Shown: positions 57,500-64,000 of the stretch, one piece after another
Position numbering within the stretch: the stretch's first letter is position 1
How the letters are laid out: every line of letters begins with the position of its first letter
Source: Echinococcus granulosus
Taxonomy: Eukaryota; Platyhelminthes; Cestoda; Cyclophyllidea; Taeniidae
Length of the DNA: 64,000 nt
Assembly: GCF_000524195.1 (NCBI RefSeq)
Contig: NW_020170415.1
Coordinates: 296,322-360,321, forward strand
Direction of reading: 5' to 3'
The notes under the pieces: model-generated
The model's database searches: none
Told to the model about the DNA's origin: nothing
What the model saw: only the letters and a program-made list of their open reading frames with translations
Translations under genes and position numbers: made by a program

Positions 57500-59880
57500 A
57501 TGGCGCTTAATCCTTACATGCATAATCGAAACCCATACAAAAACAAAAAGCCATCGTTCAAAAGCTTAGTTGAGAAATACCCTTTCTTTGCTGATGTGGT
57601 CGTGAAGGATGACAATGGCAAAATATGTCCCGAATTCAAACAACCCAAATTTCTTGCCGCACTTGCTCGTGCTTTACTTTTGGAGGATTTCGATTTAGAC
57701 GTAGAGGTTCCGGTCGATCGCCTCATCCCAACGATTCCACTGCGTCTAAATTACATTTTGTGGATCGAAGATATCTTATCAGGTAACAATAATTGCCTAA
57801 TAATATTTCCTAGTAATGCAGGCCAGGAATTCCCCGCCGGTTATATTGGACATTGGCGTTGGCTCGTGTTGTATATATCCTGTCATCGGAGCAAAAAAGA
57901 ACGGGTGGAATTTTATCGGCTCTGAAACTGATATGAGAAATTACAATCACTCACTGGAGACCGTTCAGAAAAATGGATTGAGCGGCAAAATCAATCGTAA
58001 CAACCCATTCCATAAGTAGACTTTTCTATTTTAGTTGTTCGCGTTAACGATGATGTATCGAGTCCATTAAAGCAAGTTTTCGAGGAATATTCCGCTACCT
58101 TGGGTATCGATGTGTCTCAAATTAAAGTGGATGTTGTCATGGCCAACCCACCATTCTTCGAAGACGTCGCAGACTCCATTGGTGCAGAGTCCACACGCTC
58201 ACTTTCGCGAGTGCCACCCAAATCGGCATCATCGGCTGCGCGACAGGAAAGTCAAACTGTTGGTGGTGAGGTTGGCTTTGCGAAACGTCTGGCGGAGGAC
58301 AGTCTGGTATACAAGGACAATGTCGGGTATGTCAACATCTTGCTAATAGCTCCCCTCATGCTCCAGTATCTTCACGTTGATGCTTGGTAAAAAGCGCAGC
58401 GTGCCGGCTGTTCGACTCATCATGAAGGAGATGAACATAACAAAGACCTCTGTTTACGAGATGTGCCAAGGGCGGGTGATGCGGTGGGGATTTGCATGGA
58501 CCTTTATCTCAGACTTTGTTTTTCCGGTATGTTGTCTCTCGTTCCGGGAGAAAACCAACAAAGTCTCCATTTAGGTTTCTGATTTTAGACAAAAACGTAA
58601 ATATAATCGGCAACCACTTGCATACATTCTCCCGCCCAGTGTATCCTGTCTGCCCAAGTACACGAGGAAGTGTCTTCTGGAATGGCTATCATCGGAATTA
58701 AAGAAGCTGAAGGTACGTATGTTTTGCACAAATTGATCAAGACATTCAATTCTGGACATGTGAGTGCTTCGGCCATGACAATCCATTTGATCTTATTCAT
58801 GTTCACTGGAGTTTGTGCTGCTTTGAACCAGCTGAAAAACTGGATTGTCTTAGTTGCATATTCGTATCCACTGAACACCTAGTATTCCAATGTCGTCAAT
58901 ATGGGTTTGTTTTTCGGATTGTAAATTCATTGTTGATTCGTGCACTCCCATTATGGTCATGCTCGCTTCGATTCCGAATTGATTTGGTGTACTTAGATTT
59001 CTTCACATGTAATGGTGCGATCCACAAATTCCTGCTCTTAGACTTTTCTGTGCTGTCAAAAGTGAAAAGCTGCCAGCGAACTTCCCTATTTGTAAACGTT
59101 TTTTAACAAGTAAGTCCACTACTCCCGCTGGATGTCGCTAGATTTACGCCGTAGCATCCTTCCTTAGACCATTAAGATTAAAGGTCCCGTTTCGTTTTTT
59201 ACGTTACTCGTTGTTTGATGTACTTGTTAAATTCCTGTATTAGTTGCTAGTTTTATTAGCACTTTTCTCTGCTGTCCTATAGTCTCGTATGATTCTGACT
59301 ATGCACCCTCTAGATGCGTGTTTTGATGCAAAAGAACAAACGAATTCTGGGTGGTTATCACCTCTATGCAGAAGCTCGCGAGGACACGTGGACTCATGCA
59401 CGTCGCAGGCGACGCGAGGCTATGATGTACCTGAGACAGCAACAGCAGCAGCAACAGGCAATGGATGAGGTGTCACAAAGTGGCGAGAGAAAGCGTAGTT
59501 TTCCGGAGGAGCTAGACAGCGCTGAAATTTTGAAGCGGCGACGGCTGAATGAGATTTGCGACGAGGGAACGGCCTGGATAGAGGAGCTATCGCACGATCT
59601 CTCAAACTCTGATTTCAACGAATCTGAGCTGATTCTCAAGGCCAATTTCTATGTGGAGTCCCAGATGAAAGGCTACGGTGGTGGTAGTGACGACGACGAC
59701 GAATGCGCTGAAGGTGATGATAGTGGTGGTGATAATGTTGAGGAGACTATGGAGCCGATTAATGATGAAAAAGACGACAAGACCGTGGATCGACTCATCA
59801 TAAGTGTAGAGTGGCTCGGTGGAACGGATCGGGAAATGGCCAATCGGGTACTGTGTTACCTCAAAAATAAGCTGAAATAG
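57500..59880 (+). CDS. METTL16: METTL16, U6 snRNA / MAT2A N6-adenosine methyltransferase
   Basis: Transfers methyl from S-adenosylmethionine to adenosine in U6 snRNA and in MAT2A-type hairpins. Exons: 57500-57782, 57814-57996, 58035-58326, 58367-58526, 58575-58712 and 59314-59880. They sum to 540 residues, near the vertebrate 562. The start MALNPYMHNRNPYKNKKPSF matches vertebrate MALSKSMHARNRYKDKPPDF. RLIPTIPLRLNYILWIEDIL is strongly conserved. The SAM site is LDIGVGSCCIYP (about residues 106-117). The catalytic NPPF lies at about 193-196 (VMANPPFFEDV), and the K-loop region reads MLGKKRSV with CQGRVMRWGFAWTF. Exon 5 gives QKRKYNRQPLAYILPPSV and a WLSSELKKLK helix. Exon 6 carries the C-terminal region, interrupted by poly-Gln and an acidic Gly/Asp tract, ending VEWLGGTDREMANRVLCYLK. 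The first four introns are 31, 38, 40 and 48 nt. Confidence 0.95.
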
Positions 59881-62148
59881 TACCTTTTTTTTGCAAATTT
59901 ATGCATTATTTTTTATGTTCTGCTATTACACTGAGTCGCCAGTTGTGTGCCTTTTCACCAAATCTATAAGAGCGGTATTGTGTTGTGGATTACAGGAATC
60001 GTGCGTCTGGAGATGGCAGTTGAATGTTCGTTAGCGTTTGTATTAGGAGATTTACTTGATTCTCAATCATTATTGAGCGAAACGTGGAAGTGAAGCAAAC
60101 TGGCGCCTTTTCCTACGTGAAGTTGTCCCGCGAATTTCTCCATTCCTTTTGCAGCTTACATACGTAGCGGCTACCCTTCAGTGAGTGCTGCGTGGTCTAA
60201 CCGTAAGTGGGTTTGACCCTGTTTTCCTCTTTCTGATATTGATATTAATACCATTTACTCGTTTAGCGGTATCTGGAACTGTTCAGAGCGAGTCGTGACT
60301 GCTTATTAACAAAAAATATGAATTATTACTTAGTAAAGGTATCAAATTAGTGTTTATTTAGCTTGAGGAAGTCGGTCTGTAGATGCAGATCTAGGACCCG
60401 CAATTTGTAAAATCCTAAGCATGTAGCTTGATCTCACCAATCGAGAGCGCATTTCTTGCAGAATGTGAATGAGGGCAAATGGTCAAAGTTTGTCAAAAGC
60501 TTTCCCAAAGGTAAATTCAACTGCAATCAGATTGCTATAGCATTTTGAATAGTCAATAGAGGATTGTGACTCGACTTCAAAGGAAACCTTAAGTCTTTGG
60601 TAGTGAATCTGGACTGTTGCGATTTCGGCACTACTGCTCCTCCACAGGTCGTGGTGAGAGCTTGATAGGTCTACAGACAACTCATTCATTTTAAACGCTT
60701 GTTAGGTCATTCGTCTTTACTTGAGGTTTTTCCGAAGACCATTGCACGTAATCGCTTTGGCATAATTGATTCTAGTGCCAAGGGTGATGTTCCAGTCATC
60801 TATATGGATCATCTATGCCTCGGGGTAGCTGTCACAGGCGGAGAGGCGAAAGCTGGTGGCACAGGTGATGTGGGCAAGGGTTCGCAACACCGATACCAAA
60901 AATTAGTCCCGAGGAAGTATACATTGGGTTTTGGCGTGTAAGGCAAACAAATTAGCAGTGCATTAAAGGCAGACTTCACCTATTTAATGAGTCTCATCAA
61001 AAGTGAGCGAGTGGAAATAGAGGACCAGTTTCCGCGCGAGTCTATCCCAAAAGAGCAGCTTTTTCCATGTTTTAAAAAAGGATGGGTACCTTAAGATGTT
61101 TTTACCCATTGAATAAGCCCAATGGGTAGCATGAGTAATGAGTGTGGAATCGCTGCATGTTCATTTGAATACGCAGGAATCCGAACCTAACAAGTGGTTC
61201 CTTCATTTTGTAATTACTTGTACAAAAGATGAGGACGCTTTCATCTATTGTCTTCTGCTCAGGGTGACTTCATTTGAGCTCTTAACGGTTCACGCATTTT
61301 GACAAGAAAGCGGGCTTTTCCAGCATAGCCAACACCGTGGTTGACGTATTTCGAGGTTCTCCAAAAAGTATGAATTACTGTTATTCTTTTTTGTCAAACG
61401 TTGGCCTAGCTTGAGATATAAGAGCCAAATACTGCAAGGCATTCTCGCTTAGTTCTCCAGAATCCTAGGTAGCACATACACGATACCGGAAGAACAACTA
61501 GCGTGCTCTTGCACACTGGTGCCGCAGTTCGGAGGGTGACAACTAGCAACATTCTAAAGGCGGTAATTACGGTTAAACTATCACGCTTGATGCAGTACTG
61601 TTGTGGGGCAACATCCGTGACAAAGTTTGGTGGATTGAGTTAGGGTCCCCAAGTCAGTCATTCTTTATTAGTACAGTCAGATTAATTACACGCCTGTCCT
61701 ATCAAGGTCAATACCATAGGTAAATGAAAAGGCCAAATTCGCGTTTTCGAGAATAACGGGCCCTATCTGTAAATTATAATATGAGGAAGCAATCGTAATA
61801 GTTACCACAATATATTCGTTTGAAAATTCGCAGGAGGGGTTGGAATTTTAGCCAGTGGTTTTGTCAGAATCAGCAGTTAGAGTCGAAATTCAGTTGAATC
61901 TAACCGACTAGAAAAACATTAGTAAAATTTCGATAAATCATGATAAAGCAACAACCGTACGAGGTCAGATATCCAAAACATGTTATCTTACAACAAGCAC
62001 TTCTTTGTATTAGCTAATTTCACAGACTGGTTTTAGAGAGGGAACAAAATTTCCGTCCAGCAGTAAAATAATGTAGATACATGTCTAAAAGTAAGTTTGT
62101 GGAAAAATGAAAGCAAAAACAGTGCGTTATTGAAGGGCACACGCAATC
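59881..62148. other. Intergenic region between METTL16 and the right-end minus-strand gene
   Basis: About 2.3 kb between two convergent genes, holding both 3' ends. The frame at 60699-60941 has no recognised domain. I see no repeats shared with the rest of the window. Confidence 0.45.
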
Positions 62149-63685
62149 CTACTGCCCACTGGCAGTGAGAACCTCCTTGTGGTGCGCCGCAGGCGAAGCA
62201 AAGTCGATTAACCGCGGCAGCGTCTGCTTCTTGTGACTCTTTGTTCTTCGTGGTCGCTCGGCCCGGCGTAACCTCGGTCGCAGTGGGACGAATGCAGGTC
62301 CCTCAAGCGCTGCGACCGACGAGGCAGCGATGCGATACGGTGGCGGTCGCAGTACGGCAGTGGTGGAGATGGAGTGAATCACCCTAGAGATCGGCTGATT
62401 GGTTGGACGCATGGGAGCTGCAAGGGACACTCGTTTGCGAATGAGCTTTATGGGTCGCGGTTTGAGTTCGTTGGAGTTCTGCAGAGCATAAATAATATCC
62501 GCAACTCACTATGCGTGGCAGAAGTCAGACGCTGAAACGTATTTTATGCCTTCTAGTTATTAGATTTTCCAGAAAAAAACGGCCAAATACCATTCAGAAA
62601 CTGATCCTCAGAATAATTGTACAAAACTCAACGGGTGGAGAAGACAGGGACTCGAAGAATGCAGATGTGCCTGCACAATAACATTGTGATGGTGCGGAAG
62701 TTCACTCACACTTCGCGAGAGCACTCTCCCCAATCTTGCGACAGAATCTCTCGTGGTCGCATGTTTTCCACTCCGCAGACGAGCGACAGGCAGAGAGCAG
62801 TTGGAGGTGGTTGAGTTAATTCTACTTTTAATGGAGAGAACTAACTCGATTGACTTGGTGCGATGCCTTAGGTGAGGTATGGGTACCTGGGGTTTGCTGA
62901 TGTTTTTGACCACTGCTACACATCGGTCTGTCGACTGAGGCAGTGGTATGGAAGGAGCGAGAGGCTGCTTTTCTCTTTCATGATTTTCCGGAAGTGCCAG
63001 TGGTCCAACTGCATTATTTATTCCACTACAATAAAAGCAAACGTACATGAGTGCGGGTTTCATTGAGCTCAAAATGAATTACGAGAAGGTAAGAGAGAAA
63101 CCGCGCCCGGAATGTCAAGAAAAGGTTCTTCTAACCAAAATATGCACAAAAGGATTAATGGTAAAACACTGGTCCTATAGGTTTCATTATACGTAATCTT
63201 ATCCCCACAAACCATGCCTGCCGCGCAGCAAATCCAGTGCGTGCTTCAACTTGTCTAATTTATGCTGAAGCGAGTAATGGGCGAGAACACAGACGGAGCG
63301 TTTCTCACCTCTCGTAGACGGGACAAATCCGCTGCTTTGCCACTACGTTTGATTTAGCTAACTTCGAAAAATTGGTATTCCAGAACTCATCCGTCGACAC
63401 CGCCACAGGCACTACCGCTGTTACCAGCGATTGAGCCTCGACAACCCTAGAATCAGAGACTGCTGCAGGAGGACATGCGGCGAGGCGCTGGCTGCGGGGT
63501 TGACGCTCGCGTCGACGTTGAGAGACTGCAGCAGTAGCTGCGGCGATGATGGGGACATGAGCGGACACATGGGAAACAAGGGACGTGCGCGGTGACGGCG
63601 AGGTCGCCTCCTTCAGCTTCGGCGCCTCAGAGCTCTCGTTGGTCGTGGTGTTACCCACGAAACTTTTCGCCCAGTTGCGCAGAAT
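62149..63685 (-). CDS. Unidentified basic low-complexity protein, last three exons (partial)
   Basis: Three exons chain on the minus strand: 63685-63309, 63025-62887 and 62478-62149 (stop at 62149-62151). Acceptors are tttcag, attgtag and ctctgcag; donors are gtgaga and gtaccc. Phases agree (2 then 0), giving about 215 residues before the stop. The first exon starts ILRNWAKSFVGNTTT, is Ser/Ala/Arg-rich and ends FSKLAKSNVVAKQRICPVYE. The middle one has NNAVGPLALPENHEREKQPL. The last has KPRPIKLIRKRVSLAAPMRP and RPRLRRAERPRRTKSHKKQT, strongly basic and suggestive of a nuclear or nucleic-acid-binding protein. The upstream part lies beyond the right edge. I do not recognise the family and assign no function. 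Confidence 0.55.
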
Positions 63686-64000
63686 CTGAAATTCAAATTG
63701 GAATACTCAAGAAACAGCTCGTGTGGAAGGCAAGTAAAATCTACAAAATCCATAAAAAAGCTGGCAAATTTGAATGAAGTTTTTTGGTTTTAAGGCGGGT
63801 GACTGCAAAAAATTTAAGTTGTGATATTCCAACTATGTAGATCATGCTATTCAAAACACGTGTTTGAGTCTGATTAGCTATGAAATAAGCATTGTCACTT
63901 TGAATTGTAGATACGAATTGATGAATATTCCTCAGCTCTTAGCTACGTAAGTACCTTTGTCATTATGAGACAAGCCTTCTTTCCTTTAAAAACGCCCTTC
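63686..64000 (-). other. Probable intron of the right-end minus-strand gene
   Basis: AT-rich sequence beyond the exon acceptor at 63686-63688; no coding segment that continues the gene is visible before the window edge. Confidence 0.4.

Noticed and set aside
60699..60941. 80-codon plus-strand frame in the METTL16 downstream region
   Set aside because: No recognisable motif and no link to flanking exons.

Overview
The window looks like a piece of a parasitic flatworm (platyhelminth) nuclear genome, most probably a tapeworm, though the class is a low-confidence inference. The genes are metazoan and split by GT-AG introns. Very short introns (31-48 nt) sit beside multi-kilobase introns full of interspersed repeats. 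Base composition is moderate and there are no operon-like gene arrays. Three 100-N runs mark scaffold gaps; two of them fall inside coding exons.

Layout: (1) 2.3-4.9 kb, minus strand: a five-exon C2H2 zinc-finger gene resembling transcription factor IIIA. (2) 6.6-42.6 kb, plus strand: a MAGI-type inverted MAGUK scaffold (PDZ0, remnant guanylate kinase region, one WW domain, PDZ1-PDZ5, proline-rich tail) in 17 reconstructed exons over 36 kb. (3) 43.5-45.1 kb, plus: a RIC3-like acetylcholine-receptor chaperone, its first exon cut by a gap. (4) 48.0-55.3 kb, plus: a HIPK-family kinase, with the kinase domain in the first two exons and a long Q/A/P/H-rich tail in six more. (5) 57.5-59.9 kb, plus: METTL16, the U6 snRNA/MAT2A N6-adenosine methyltransferase, with four very short introns. 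(6) 62.1-63.7 kb and beyond the right edge, minus: the last three exons of an unidentified basic protein.

Two interspersed repeat families occupy MAGI introns and flanks. Family A (about 0.6-0.95 kb) ends in sequence resembling its own start, and shorter copies carry only that terminal part. This suggests a non-coding element with terminal direct repeats (TRIM-like). Every copy I found lies in the same orientation as MAGI. Family B has two copies of about 450 bp.

The genes are not an obvious functional cluster. They are housekeeping RNA biology (TFIIIA-like, METTL16), signalling (HIPK) and membrane/junction or cholinergic biology (MAGI, RIC3-like). I found no convincing undescribed system. 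The most interesting leads are a MAGI terminal exon open in two frames with two possible upstream donors, the TRIM-like family, a zinc-finger gene with a degenerate finger and apparent loss of one finger, and the very short introns. Exon boundaries come from reading splice consensus and phase by eye, with homology recognised from memory; no alignment was run.
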